Below are positions 32,601-44,444 of a stretch of DNA of 64,000 bases, one piece after another. Source of the DNA: Poa pratensis. Its lineage: Eukaryota > Streptophyta > Magnoliopsida > Poales > Poaceae. The stretch lies in assembly GCA_947311845.1 (NCBI GenBank), contig CAMZMU010000059.1, forward strand, positions 57,510,444 to 57,574,443, in the 5' to 3' direction. Within the stretch, counting starts at the first letter, position 1. Each line of letters begins with the position of its first letter. The notes below the pieces were generated by a model. That model saw only the letters and a program-made list of their open reading frames with translations, was not told the DNA's origin and made no database searches. The translations under genes were made by a program, and so were the position numbers.

Positions 32601-33646
32601 AGCAACAACCATGAAGATTTCACAATTGACCTCACTGGTATCAACCAATTGTTTCAACTAAGGTATTTGAAGGTTGTAGCAAACCTTGGTCACATAGAGC
32701 TCCCATCTGCACTGAAAAGACTTGTTTATTTGGAGACGATGGACCTACATGGCTATTTAAAAAACAGCCTCCCATCAGATATCGTTCACTTACCCTCTTG
32801 TCCTATCTGCGTCTTCCAGCTCGTGCAGTTATTCAAGGGGTCAAGAATATGAAATCATTACGTAATCTCTGTGATTTTGACCTGGAAAACAGCTCAGAGA
32901 AGGAAATTAGGGGTCTCGGCGAGCTGACCAACCTGTGGGAGTTGACTTTTTGTGCCAGTGTGGGTGTGGGTACGGTAAATGTTGATGCTTTGGTATCCTC
33001 TGTTGGAAAGCTCCGTAACCTTAAATGTCTAGACCTCCGTTGGGCCATGGTTTATGACTCGAGTAACCAGTTGGGTTTATTATCCAGTACTCCTTTTAAA
33101 CATATCGGGAAACTTAAGCTGGACAATTGGAGGTTGCCTAGAATCCCCAAATGGATGGGTGATCTCCACTGTCTGCGTGTCCTGCACGTGCATACTATGG
33201 AGGCGTCGATTGAGGATGTTCATGCTCTTGGAAAGCTGTCTTCCCTCGTCTCCCTCCAATTCAGCTCGACGCGAATTACTGGAGGACGGATTGTATTCGG
33301 CATGGGAATATTCCCTGCTCTAGAGGAATTCGAATTTCGGCCTTCTCATGAGGATGTTACGGCGTTATTGTTGTTCAAGGAAGGGGCTATGCCCAAGCTA
33401 CAATCCTTGGGGCTCGTGATCAGTGAGTGGGGCGGCAGTACACCAGTCGGCATGGAGCACCTGATACTCCTGGAGACAATTAGTTTGTTTGGATCCCCTA
33501 ATGGCAACAAAGCCTCATGGACCGAAGATGGTGTAGTCTCTGCTTTCACTAAGGCCTCACAACTGCACCCAAACCATCCTTCTGTTTCAATGGATAACTT
33601 TGTTGGCTCGATTATGGAGTTTTACTTTGAGAGGTCGTTCTACTAG
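29671..33646 (+). pseudogene. CC-NB-LRR disease-resistance protein homologue, three frame breaks
   Basis: Exon 1 is 29671-30460 and exon 2 is 31701-33646; the donor GAG|GTAACT and acceptor CTACAG|ATACC fall between RNBS-A and kinase-2, a common intron site in this grass NLR group. Domains in order: coiled coil starting MVGAVVSVATGVMKPLIGKL; P-loop GFRGLGKTTLAKQ; kinase-2 YLIVVDDLWD; RNBS-B GSRVIVTTR; GLPL box CGGLPLAI; RNBS-D CFLYLGMYPED; an MHD-equivalent VHD; then leucine-rich repeats to the end. The frame breaks near 29869 (short deletion before MSYDMENCIDDF), near 32490 and near 32795. Intact relatives are intracellular immune receptors. Either a pseudogene or affected by sequence errors. 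Confidence 0.85.
30740..31517 (+). mobile_element. 5'-truncated LINE tail inside the NLR intron
   Basis: Encodes the zf-RVT end of a LINE ORF2: VWRGLAEPKCRFFAWLALHG, then CKLCRIHPETVQHLTLEC, then the usual W..IWGVWKERNRRVF box. A TGA at 31020 interrupts it. A short 3' UTR ending in a run of A (about 31508-31516) follows. Same strand as the NLR. No TSD was found by eye. Confidence 0.8.
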
Positions 33647-33891
33647 TCTCCAGAACTGTTGATCCTAACAGCATTGTGCCGCTCCTGTAAATACTCTGCT
33701 ATCAAACTAATGTAATCATGCTGGAAGTTCTGTGTCGATATTTCTATTCTGGTACATATCAAATTAGTGTTGCATGTTTTCAGATTAAATAGGGTAAAAA
33801 AACAATTACAGTGCATTTCAAATGTCATTCTCTAGGTTAGTTGATTTCTTCATGTGATCAAGAGAGAACGTACATCGACAACTAGCTAGTG

Positions 33892-34879
33892 CTAGACTGT
33901 TTGGAAAGAGACGGTGGAGTTGGGCGGGTTGTAGAACTGGACGGAGCGGCCGTAGAGCGGCTGCGGCGGGCGGTTGTCCTTGTGCGGCAGCGGCGCCGTC
34001 AGCAGCTCCAGCTGCTCCGCGCTGAGCTCCCGCACCTTGCCCAGGATGTTCCAGATCACATGCTCCGTGCACGGCGGCGTCGTCAGCGACCCGACGTACC
34101 GGAAGTAGCTGCCCGTCCGCTTCTGCAGCGACTTGAGCTCCACCACCCCGGCCGACACCCGCGACGCGTTCCTCAGCTCCCGCAGCTGCTCCTCCAGCTG
34201 GTCGTAGAACGCGTCGGGGCTCCCGATCTTGTAGAGGATGCCGATGACGGCGAGGTGGCCTTCCTCGTTGGCGTGCACCAGGTGGAGCTCCAGGGGGAAC
34301 CGCTGCCCGTTGATGGTGTGCTCGGACGGTGAGTGCCAGTGGATCACCTTGAACTTGTACGCCTCCTCCGTGCCGTCGGCCTCGCTGCGGACGTGGATGG
34401 TGCCCGGGGACACGGCGTTGCTGCCGTGGTCGAAGGTCATGGTGATGTCCTTGCCGTTGTTGAGGAGGGTGGCGTCGGCGGGGGCGTAGACGCGCGTGAG
34501 GTTGTCGAGGTTCGGGTTGGGGACGGCGTCGGCGGTGACGATGTCAATGGGGGACTGCTCCTTGCCATCGCCGCACGCCTTGTAGGCAGGGCTCAGCTTG
34601 CCCCAGTTCTCCGGGCCGTCGATGCTCATCGTGTTGTAGCTGAAGCTTGGGCCGCCGGCATCCCCGTCTACATTGTTGCATTTTTCATTCATTTGTTCAA
34701 TCATTCATCCAATCCACTAACACTGTTGCATTTTTTTCCTTCATATGTTCTATCATTCACCCAATCCAATCCACAATTTAGTTGAGTTTTTACTTACGTG
34801 AGACAGCGATGGCGAGGGAAGAGGCGACAACGACGACTACCAAGACCATGGCACGACAAGAAGACCACGACGATGCCAT
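33892..34879 (-). CDS. Alpha-type carbonic anhydrase, secreted
   Basis: Exon 1 34879-34798 encodes a signal peptide (MASSWSSCRAMVLVVVVV...). A 130-base intron (GTAAGT...TGTAG) follows, and exon 2 34667-33892 gives a total of 285 residues, normal for the plant alpha family. Seen motifs: EQSPIDIV, zinc-binding HWHSPSEH and ELHLVHANEEG (three His ligands), TTPPCTEHVIW with the active-site Thr, and a final PL...NRPPQPLYGR. It hydrates CO2 reversibly, most likely in apoplast or secretory space. The ORF is intact. Two exons is few for plant alpha carbonic anhydrases, which usually have several introns. It is convergent with the NLR, 246 bases apart. Confidence 0.9.
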
Positions 34880-35283
34880 TGGGTTAATTCGATCTCGAGG
34901 TTTCGTTCAAACCAATCCTTACTCCCTTGCTTTAGGATACATAGGGAAGGAAACAGAGGTAGCTAAGATGCATGTGAGCCTGTCATGTCTAAATCAGTTT
35001 GCGATCAAGCACTCAAGCGTGAAGAGATCCTCTCTAGCTCCTATATTTGAAATGACTAAAAATGGACCCACAGTCAAACTTGTCTATTTTTAAAACACTC
35101 TCAAATACGTCAGAATTCATTCATTCATGATATAGTACTTCATTATAAGCTCACCCATCAACAAAATAGACTTGACTCGTGGAATTTTTTAGTCAAGTCT
35201 TGACTCAGTAGCAGATACAAGGAGAATACTACTTTTAATAGTGTTGCCTGCTCTGCTCTCTGCTCCCTAACAGTTTTACAAGC
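34880..35283. promoter_or_regulatory. Upstream region of the carbonic anhydrase and 3' end of NLE1
   Basis: Both flanking genes read minus. No clear TATA box at the usual distance; AAATATAGG on the minus strand near 35040-35050 is a weak candidate. Nothing else seen. Confidence 0.3.
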
Positions 35284-38200
35284 TTAATTCATCCATAATT
35301 TGAGGGCCCTATCTTTACCACCAGACACAACCTTCTCGCCATCGGGGCTCCAGTCCACGGCGTAAACCTCGTCCGCATGCCCTGGCAAGTCCTGCTTCAG
35401 CTTGCGCGCCCGGATGTCCCACACCTGAAGGATAAAAACACAGAACACGTGCATCAGCAGAGTATTCTTCATCTTTCTCCAAATACAATAAACACATTTC
35501 AAAGTGGACACAAGCATACCTTTAGAGTTGAGTCCTTGCTCCCACTCAGTAGAAGCCTACTGTCCGCGGACCAGCTAAAAGAGAGACGCAGATTATGTTA
35601 GGCATCAGGTAAGTACGGGATCAACGCGAAACTGGGAACAACATAGAGAACAGGCTGCCGCTGACCTGATCTGGTACACATCCGCGACGTGCCCTCGGAA
35701 AGCCGCCACGAATTTGCCAGTAATACCGTTCCACAACTTGACGGATTTGTCAAAGGAGGCGCTCGCCAGCCACTGCCCGTCAGGCGAGAAGTAGACATGG
35801 TTTACAACCTACGCACCAGCAAAACATACAACAGAAACATTTCTAAGTTACCCACCAAGAGAGTTGCCATTGCTTGCCTGCTCGAATACCCTAGTGGGCA
35901 GTGTACAGAAAGTTTTAATGGTTTCAACGAAGATCTGTTTCTTTCGAATGATTTTGGATGGAACAACATCGTTAAGTTAATGGAAGAGATTCATTGTTGG
36001 TATCAAGTAACAGGGAATGGGAACACAAAATAGTTCTACTATCTGCTACTCTCAATCCTCATCGAGCCAGGAAAGAGATCCAGATATCCCTAGAAGTAGT
36101 AGAAACGCATATATACGGAAGTAAAAGGGTTTGTCTTCTGTAGAGCAAATGAGATGAGATACTATACCTTCTGATGACCAGTCATGCGAGCTTTCGGCTG
36201 TTTACTAACTGTTGGTTCCCAAAGAAACATGGTAAAATCATCAGAACCAGAGACTAGCCTCTCTGGAGCATTGCCCCTCATCTTCTCGTATCTTGCAAGA
36301 GCTGCCTAAATATGCAAAGTTCTCAGTACTCAAGAGTCGCTTACTTCCAAAATATACCATAATTCAAATAGAATTAAACAGAACCCAATTGTCATTCTAG
36401 CGAGCACAAAATAACAAAATATTAGCATCAATTTGTATCACATGGCAAAATACCTCTTTCATTTCCTCTGGAGTTGAATATGTCTTGCGGGTATGGTCAA
36501 ATGCCCCAGTGCGGAGAACATATTCTGTGCTCAAAGCGAGCGAATTTACCCAGTGCCCATGACCCTGAACATGTAAATGAAGAACAAGTCAAAATGAGTA
36601 TGAAAAGTAAACACGGGATAGTTTCATCATAAAAGAACACGGATAGCTGATTTGTGTTGGAGCTAAATCACTTAGCTCTTTTCTAACAAGGTTGTGCTTC
36701 ACACACACTAACATATATGCTCTCTATATTTCCTACATATACTTGAGGGCTAATTTTTTTAAATAATACATTTTTAAATAAAATCGAAAAATAACACGCA
36801 TTTTGAGCAATTTTCAGAAATAATACACCCTCGGCTAGGGTGTAACTGATAGGGCCTGTCAGCCACGGTATGGCCGCATGCGTGCTAGCCAGCCGTGCCC
36901 GGCGTGCGTGCTCGCCGGCTTGCCGTGCGTGCTCACTCCGACGACCACGACTGGTTCGCCCGGCCGGCCTGCACCAGGGACCTCTCCCTGCTCGTGTCCA
37001 TGCTCTCCCACGCGCTGGCCATCTTCCTGCGTAGGCGGCATCGAAGCTGAAGGCGAGCCTGGCAGCGTATAACGACAGCGCGATCCGCGGGTAAGCCCAG
37101 CAGCTGCCATCGCGCTCGAGAGGCATGCAGAGCGTCTGCCCCTTCAGCTAGCTTCGCCCTGGCTCGTGGCGCAAGTGCATGCATGCAGGGACTTGTCAGT
37201 TTTGCCCTGGCCAATTAGGCTAGTCGGGTATGTCGTGGCCGATTAGGCTGTCAATCGCTAGCCCGATCTGGTCCAGCTACATATGGCCACAACGGGGCCG
37301 ATAGGTGCTGGTCGGCCACACAGTGGCCGACGGGACCTGCTCGGCTACGCCACAGCCGAGACTGAATTATTTTTAAGATTTGCTCAAAATGCGTATTTTT
37401 TCGATTTTATTAAAAAATGTATTATTAAAAAAATAGCTGCTTGAGGCTACATCTTGGCTTACTAGCTTCAGTTCTCACACAAAGGGGATACAACCTTATA
37501 TAGGCTTTCTAGGTCGGTTACAGACTAAGAGTACTCTTACAGTACTCCTGTGACATCTAGAAACTACTACCGACTGCTCCTTAAGCCTTTCAAAACTGAC
37601 TTGAACACTAAGCCTTCAGACTCTTACTTCTAATAGGACTCCTACATACTCTGGATACTTCATGTACCTACTAGAAACTTCATGCATAGATATGACAAGA
37701 TTACTTCTAACAATTTGGTAATGTGATAACAAATCACAGAAACATGAAGTCAAATGCACGTTGAAATCACAATAAATCCAGTTGAAAAACATTCAACAAA
37801 CTTGATCCACCTACGATAGAGCTCACGACTCTCAACCTGAAGTCTCTACTTGGTATTTGCGAGTAGATTGGTCATGATGTACATATTCAACATTAAAATG
37901 CAAATAAAAGGCAGAGTTGAAACCAGAGGAAGATATACTTGTGTTGAAACTTGAAACCCTATACCTTGAGATGGCAGTCTAGGGGAACCTAACGCCCAGC
38001 TATCCTAAACTTCTTCTGATATATCCGTGTTTTAACAGGGCGGAAACATGGACATTATAACCTGACACCCTACTGAACATAAATGTTATATGCTCAACTG
38101 AATACATATTTTGCAAAGGGCTAATCATTTTTAGAAGCTGTTCGACTTCGTCATATCTCTTTGTAAACTTGTAACAAGAAGTTGGGTCAGAAACTGGTTA

Positions 38201-41200
38201 AACAGATTCAGTCAAAATTGCTAGTATAAGCCAGCACATCATCTGAATTTTCATGTACGAAACAATCTTTCAAGGAGAAGGCTGAAATGGGTATTAAACA
38301 CTCAATTTAACTCCCTGAGAATAATCATTGTGTTGTGAATGCAAGTTTTAAATATCTAAGCAATATAGGAACATCATTAGAATAAAACAGACTAGAGCAT
38401 GATTGAATGTTTAGACAACAAAGCAAGCAATGAAGGAATTTCTGACAAAACTCAATGCTGTTATTCACGTACCAATCAGCAAATAAAGTTGGATTGTTAT
38501 TGATTAGTCAGACAATTGAGAAGAAAGTGTTTTGAGAGCCTTTAATGTAGTTACACAAGTTGGAGAAATTCTACTTTGAAGAACATTACCTGCAGTGTTT
38601 TGACCAACTTGCCCTGAGTAGTTTCCCATACTTTGATTGAACAATCTTCAGAACTGCAGTAGAAAAACATTTTCTTTCAGAATTGTATCTGTAAACTATA
38701 ACAAGTGGAGAAACTGGTAAAGCATATCATCAAACGCCATCATGATGACACCATAAGCACTTATGATCAAGGACATAAGTAATTCAGAATATGATGGACT
38801 TCAGTCATCTAGCGTGTTGGGTGTGTCAGTCAATTGCTTCACCAAAAGTTGTAGCTATAAGGATTTAGGAATGGATAAACATAACAAGGAGTTGATGAAC
38901 CAGCAAAAGCAATCAGATCCTGAGGTAGATCAAGGCCTACACGCAACAACATATATGCTTACTACAACTACTAGTCTCCTACAACATGGTACATCAAGTC
39001 AATATCAGTAAATAAGGGAACCGACTGACTGCTCCAAGTATTATTATACAGCTAAGCTTACACCTCATCTTCCACACATCACAAATCAGAACAAAAGTGA
39101 TGTTACTACACAATATTACCTGTATGTTTCACATGTATGGTTTCCTTTTTGAGGAAGAAGATAAAGGACTACAAAAGTAATAATCTTACCCTGTATATAT
39201 CAGACCGTCTCCACCCCACTTGACACAGGTCACAGCATTGGTGTGACCTGCAAGGGAAATGACACACTTCCTCGTGGTAATGTCCCAAATACGTGCATCG
39301 CCATCTTTACTTGCACTTACAAAACGGCGGGAAGGAGATTGCAAATGTACCGGCTCCCAAGATACAGCAGTAATCCACTTTCTGTGTCCCTATTGTAAAA
39401 GAACACAACGAATGACTAAAGGTAGGGAGAGTGAAACATCTGCACGATATGAATTTTACATCGATATCTTCTTTCTAGCAATCTGCATATGGAAATCCAA
39501 TCTACAACGAAACAAACAAACTTGTAGTTCTCGTAACCTAGCATCTATTTCTCAGTTTACAGTTGGCATATGCAGTGTGAAATTATGAGATATGCAAATG
39601 GATAGAATGGATAAAAATAAAATGTTATTCTGTCTTGCAGTAGATTCTAGATGTCAAAGAATAAAGAATGTGCAATCTCCAATCTTACGGTTAGAGCAGT
39701 GCCCAATTGATTGCCTGTTTTCGGGTCCCATAATATAAGTTCTCCTGACTTGCTTCCACTAATAAGATGTTTCCCATCAGGTGACCATGCAATGCAGAGT
39801 ACCCATTTTTGTGGCCTACAAAAACACAGTTAATTCTTATAACTTTCAAGGTACTGACAATATCACCAAAAAGAGTACATATGTGCTGACAGAACTAACT
39901 AGAGAGTCCCAGAAGATATGAAAAGCACAAATACATTTTATTATAGTGTTGCAAGACAAGGAAATATGAAGTTCCACTAGAATGTCAATTAATGTAATGT
40001 TTCATCATGTAATGCATATTAAAGAAATTATCATGTCATCCTTTACTAGCTTCAAAGCCTCTAGTTCATGACTTTGTCCAAACAAACTTAAACCGAAAAG
40101 ATCAAGTGCGTGGCTATTATATCGCTATATCAAGCCTCTCTTATCCAGTACATGTTCTATTCCATTACACAAATCATAGGCGTACTATTAGAAGAGGTTC
40201 ATTCCAATTGGTGATTTACAGGTTTATTTTGATGAACAGACTAGATTGGTAAGCATGTCAAGATCAAAGAAACGTCATTACAGGAGGACCAAAATTTAAG
40301 CTAAGAGCAGGATGACTACAAGTAACAAAGAAAGCAAGATTCTAAGCATTCACCTTTGCATGTGAACATTGGGGTCTGCGTGTTCAGGTCCCAGAACCGA
40401 ACAGTGGTGTCACCTGAACCACTAGCCAAACATCTTCCGTCAGGGCTGAAAGAGACGGCCAGTACAGCTTCCGTGTGGCCTGCAGATGGTAAGATTGCAT
40501 ACTGATCATTCCATGGTGGTATAGAAAAGGTCAAAGTCGACATGATTGGAAGTAGGACATAACACGACATCTTGGCTTTGCAATGCTAGGTTATTGACTC
40601 ATCATGTATGCATCAACCAGGGTAACATTTAGTAATGCCATACTTGTGCAATTCACCTTGGAATATGTTTATATATGTACTCAAGTCCATCAATCAAAAG
40701 TAAGTAAACAACTAGTGGCTGAACTTACGGTTATGTTCTAACAACTTGACTAAATGATTTCTTACACATTTAAAACTTTGCTGGCAACAGAAAAACTTAT
40801 GCTACCCTTAGTTTCAGCTTTGACCGTCAGGCTAAACATAACAGCTTCATGAGAGATGCCTCCTACACCACACCCACTTACAGCAAGAAGCAAATCAATT
40901 GATGAAAACCCTAACTGTTTCATTCTAATCCTGTCCAAATCATCATCGCCGGTAAACAGTGAGCCGTAATCCTAAGCTTGAAACATTAGACCTGAACCAA
41001 CACAATTTGTTTACTAAAAAAGATGAAGTTTCCGTCCTCATAAAAGAGGGCAACGCTCTGCTCCCTCACAAATATACAAGAACAACCGTGCTGAACAAAC
41101 AAACAAACAGGATGCAGAGATGGAAGTACCGGCGATGGTGGCGGAGCAGCGGTTGACAGGCCTGATCCGGAAAACCGCCTGCGGCTGGTAGACGATGCGC

Positions 41201-41557
41201 AGGGTGACCTCGACGTTGGCTTCATTCATTCATTCGACAAGAGAAAGCACATGGTATTTATTATACATGAGATTCCAGAACGCAGTTACTAGTTCAGACG
41301 AAACCGAATTAGCTGCTCACCGTTTTTCTGCTGCATGTAGGCGCCTAGCTGCACTGCGAGCTCCTCGTCGGCGATGTAGAAGGCGTAGGGCAGCTTGTCC
41401 TCGTTGTGTAGGAGTGGTTGACGATCTCCTGGAGCTGCGTGGGGCCGACGGTCTGCGGCAGGTAGACCGCGGCGCCGAGGTTCTCCCCCTCCGCGCTCAC
41501 CAGCTGGCACATCACGCTGCTCGTACTGCCGGCCGGCGGCGCCCGCGTGTCGTCCAT
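35284..41557 (-). CDS. NLE1: Notchless homologue (NLE1), WD40 ribosome-biogenesis factor, 11 exons
   Basis: Exons: 41557-41321, 41219-41130, 40479-40354, 39815-39689, 39389-39190, 38653-38590, 36564-36454, 36305-36168, 35808-35666, 35574-35520, 35424-35284; all introns are GT-AG. The N-terminal NLE domain (MCQLVSAEGENLGAAVYLPQ) is followed by VYQPQAVFRIRPVNRC and then WD repeats such as SFSPDGRCLASGSGDTTVRF and DWSPDGEKVVSGGKD. NLE1 docks on the pre-60S particle and is released by the AAA ATPase Rea1/Midasin. Two single bases appear missing: in exon 1 near 41413 and in exon 4 near 39806-39811. All other phases agree and the implied protein is 477 residues, the normal length. So either a recently broken copy or sequence error. 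Intron 6 holds a TIR element. Confidence 0.92.
36753..37434. mobile_element. Non-autonomous TIR element in NLE1 intron 6
   Basis: The left end (AATTTTTTTAAATAATAC, then AAAATCGAAAAATAACACGC) and the inverted right end (ATTTTTTTAATAATAC, then AAAATCGAAAAAATACGC) match for about 60-75 bp. The GC-rich middle (36850-37370) has no recognised gene. A clear TSD was not found; CTTGAGG(G)CTA occurs near both edges but offset. Confidence 0.65.
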
Positions 41558-41851
41558 CTCTGATTGGCGGCCGCGGCGCGAGTGTGGTGGCGGCGGCGCA
41601 GTAGAGGAAGACGAGACGAGAAGATGGTGCTGCTTTGGTCTGGTCTGGTAATAAGAGAGGCCGTACGTCCGGCCCACCTAGGCCCATTATAGCCCAGCAC
41701 GGCCTGGCCCACGGAGAGGCCCACCTACGTGCTACTACACGGCCGGCCGAGGTTTGAACGAAGGAAGGAACCCTAGGTGAGCCGCTCCGCCGTCGTCTCC
41801 GGCCGCCTTCCATTCGATTGCGACCAGCGCCGCCGCTCCCCGCAAGTCGGA
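41558..41851. promoter_or_regulatory. Bidirectional NLE1/LSM8 promoter with site II motifs
   Basis: Only 294 bases separate the two start codons. Four GGCCCA copies (41671, 41681, 41706, 41718) and AGCCCA (41691) form a cluster, with a telo-box-like AACCCTAGG at 41769. GGCCCA (site II) plus telo boxes are known from plant ribosomal-protein and cell-growth genes. No TATA box was seen. Confidence 0.65.
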
Positions 41852-44135
41852 ATGGCCGCCGCCGGCCCGACGCTCGAGTCCCTCGTCGACCGTGAGTACC
41901 ATCTCCTCCTCTTCGCCCTGTTTCCAATCCCTCCCTGAATCAACCATCTAACTCACGTGTGTCTGCTTTGTGTGTGCGTCGCCTGGAATCGGATCGGTAG
42001 AGGTGATCTCCGTCATCACCAACGACGGACGCAACATCGTGGTAAGCCTACTCCCATCTCGCCGCTCTAACCAATCGATCGGTCAGTGAATTAATCGCGT
42101 CGACGAGCTGCTACTGACGGCTGAATCGGCTCTGTTTTTTGTTTCAGGGGACTCTTCGAGGGTTCGACCAGGCGACCAACATCATCCTCGACGAGTCCCA
42201 CGAGAGGGTCTACTCCACCAAGGTACGTAGTATCTACTCACGAGCTCCTCTGCTTGCCTCTGTATGTTTGGGGGAAATGTTGTGACATGTCATCCTAGTC
42301 AGTTTAATCTACTACATTGCGTGCTCACAAGTGCCACTGAATGTAACTATCCATTTTATATAGATTATACTCTAGGCTCGCTATGCTTGCCTCTGCTGCT
42401 CGCAACTGAGCTCTTAGAATCAGACCCTCTTTCTGTTTCTAATAAGGAGAGGGGAGGAAACGCTGCCTGATTGCCTAGGTTCTAAGGTGATAAGAAATGC
42501 ATGCTCACCCACCCTGTAGCTCAACACTGTCTTGATCCATATGACAACAATTACACATGCAATCACTAGCTAGTTTTATCTGGCACATTGTTGTGATCGC
42601 TAGTGCCATTGTGTGTAGCCACACCTTCTCTTCAAGCTTTGCAACACCCGCTCTGACTGTCAAACCTTCTTTTAGACTGGTATTGCCTAGTCTCTGTGAC
42701 GAGAAGCTTAAGCCGTTGCATGTTTTTCTTCTTGTAAAATACTGTCATTTGTTCAGTAGAGCACAACTCTAGAAATATAGATGGTGCTTGAAAAAATAGA
42801 TAGGCCTTTAGGTGGCACGGATTATTTGCTCTGTTTTAAATTTGACATGGATTTCCCGCAACACCATAGCATGATTACCCTGTAGCTCAACACTGCCTAG
42901 GTTATGTATGTTTTCCCCATAGTTTCTGATGCTGCATTTTGTAATGAAGGTTTTCGTTACGAGTCACAGAGTTGTTGTTCTGTTTTATAATAATTCCTAA
43001 CGTTGTTGAGTTAGTTGTTTTCTGTGAGAATTAGTTAACCTAGGTAAGTTATTCGCCACTGCTTAGAAACACTATTACATTGTTGCGCTTGCAGGAGGGA
43101 GTGCTCGCTCGCTCCTTCTGGCCCAAGTTCGTTTGGGGAAATGTTGTGACATCCATCCTCGTCAGTTTAATCTGCCACTAGTTAGTTTTATCTGCCACAT
43201 TTTTGTGATCGCTGGTCCCATTGTATGTATCCACACCTTCTCATCAGACTTTGCAACAACCGATCTCACTCTCAGACCTTCTTTCAGACTGGTATTGCCT
43301 AGTCTCTGTGACCACAAGCATACGCTGTTGCATGTTTTTCTTCTTGTAAAATGCTGTCATTAGTTCAGTAGAGCACAACTCTAGAAATTATTTGCTCTGT
43401 TTTACGATTGATGGACCAATCCGAAATTTGACAGGGATTTCTCGCAACACTTTAGCATGCTTTTACTCTGTAGTTGAACACTTGATACATATGATTACGT
43501 GATTAGTAACAGGCCGATGTAAGATCTTGGGTCCAAGCATTAGTTCTCTCATATCTGTGTATCGCCAAATGCCAAGTTTGCATATGGATTATGCTGTGCT
43601 TGCATACCTTCAGTTTTCCAGAAATTGCCCTTTTGTTGTGAGTTGTGACTTCTGCAGCTGGATCCTTTTTTTTTCCTTTGTTTGCTCATATTGTAACGAG
43701 TTTCACAATCTATATTGTTTACCCCGTAGTTTCTGATGCTGCATTTTGTAATGAAGGTTTTCGTTACGAGACATAGAGTAGTTGCTCTGTTTTATAATAA
43801 TTTGTAATGTTGTTGAGCTGGTTTTTTTCTGTTTTGTGTGAGAATTAATTAAGCTAGGTGAGTTATTCGCCACTGCTGAGAAACACTATTACATTGTTGC
43901 GCTTGCAGGAGGGAGTGCAGCAACTTGTTCTTGGATTGTACATTATCAGGGGCGACAACATGTGCGTTCAAATTACTCCTTCTCTATCCAATGTAACTAA
44001 ATCTGTATGTGAAACTGAATGGAGTTGTTTGTGATGATACGCAGAGGCGTGGTGGGCGAGGTGGACGAGGAGCTGGATGCAGCCCTGGACATGTCGAAGC
44101 TGAGAGCGCAGCCGCTCAAGCCGGTGATCCACTGA
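41852..44135 (+). CDS. LSM8: LSM8, Sm-like protein of the U6 snRNP core
   Basis: Exons 41852-41891, 42001-42041, 42148-42222, 43919-43971 and 44045-44135 join in frame to 99 residues, the normal LSM8 size. Sm1 motif: VISVITNDGRNIVGTLRGFDQ, then NIILDESHERV; Sm2 motif: LGLYIIRGDNI; and the LSM8-typical tail KLRAQPLKPVIH. It forms the nuclear LSM2-8 ring that binds the U6 3' oligo-U and supports pre-mRNA splicing. The ORF is intact. Intron 3 (42223-43918) contains a tandem duplication that includes a copy of the exon-4 acceptor. Confidence 0.95.
42265..43106 (+). repeat. LSM8 intron 3 duplication, copy 1, with decoy acceptor
   Basis: Copy 1 of an approximately 0.8 kb tandem duplication. It starts at TTTGGGG(G)AAATGTTGTGAC and ends with ACATTGTTGCGCTTGCAG and GAGGGAGTGC, the intron end plus first 10 bases of exon 4. 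The partner is 43130-43928. Divergence and small indels are evident. Confidence 0.85.
43130..43928 (+). repeat. LSM8 intron 3 duplication, copy 2, with the real exon 4 acceptor
   Basis: Matches 42265-43106 block by block: CACACCTTCTC, GACTGGTATTGCCTAGTCTC, TGCATGTTTTTCTTCTTGTA, GCATTTTGTAATGAAGGTTT and TTATTCGCCACTGCT. Confidence 0.85.
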
Positions 44136-44444
44136 AGCCGATCTGGTCCTGATTGCGCAGGCCGAAGCTAATGTTGTTTCCGTACTTTTAGTAGGTTGTT
44201 AATCGATCGGTCACTCACTCGACATATGATGGACGAGACCGTGCGCGCGTGTGTAACTTTTGTGTGTCTCGTTTCCGTCAGTCGATCAGGTTCTTGTATG
44301 AGAGATAGACACTCGCTATGTCCTATATGTATGCGTAATTAAGGAAGCAAAGTAGGTAATGCTGGAATCATCCGTCAATCTGCTGCTACATATATATAAT
44401 ACATATAAACAGCAATAACAATCATTAAAACGGATTAGTACGTA

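Noticed and set aside
33889..34785. Plus-strand ORFs of 83-150 codons opposite the carbonic anhydrase
   Set aside because: Antisense shadows of a GC-rich real gene.
41289..41927. Single 212-codon minus ORF across the NLE1/LSM8 promoter
   Set aside because: It runs through the promoter and into LSM8 exon 1. Only its last part coincides with NLE1 exon 1 after the frame break.
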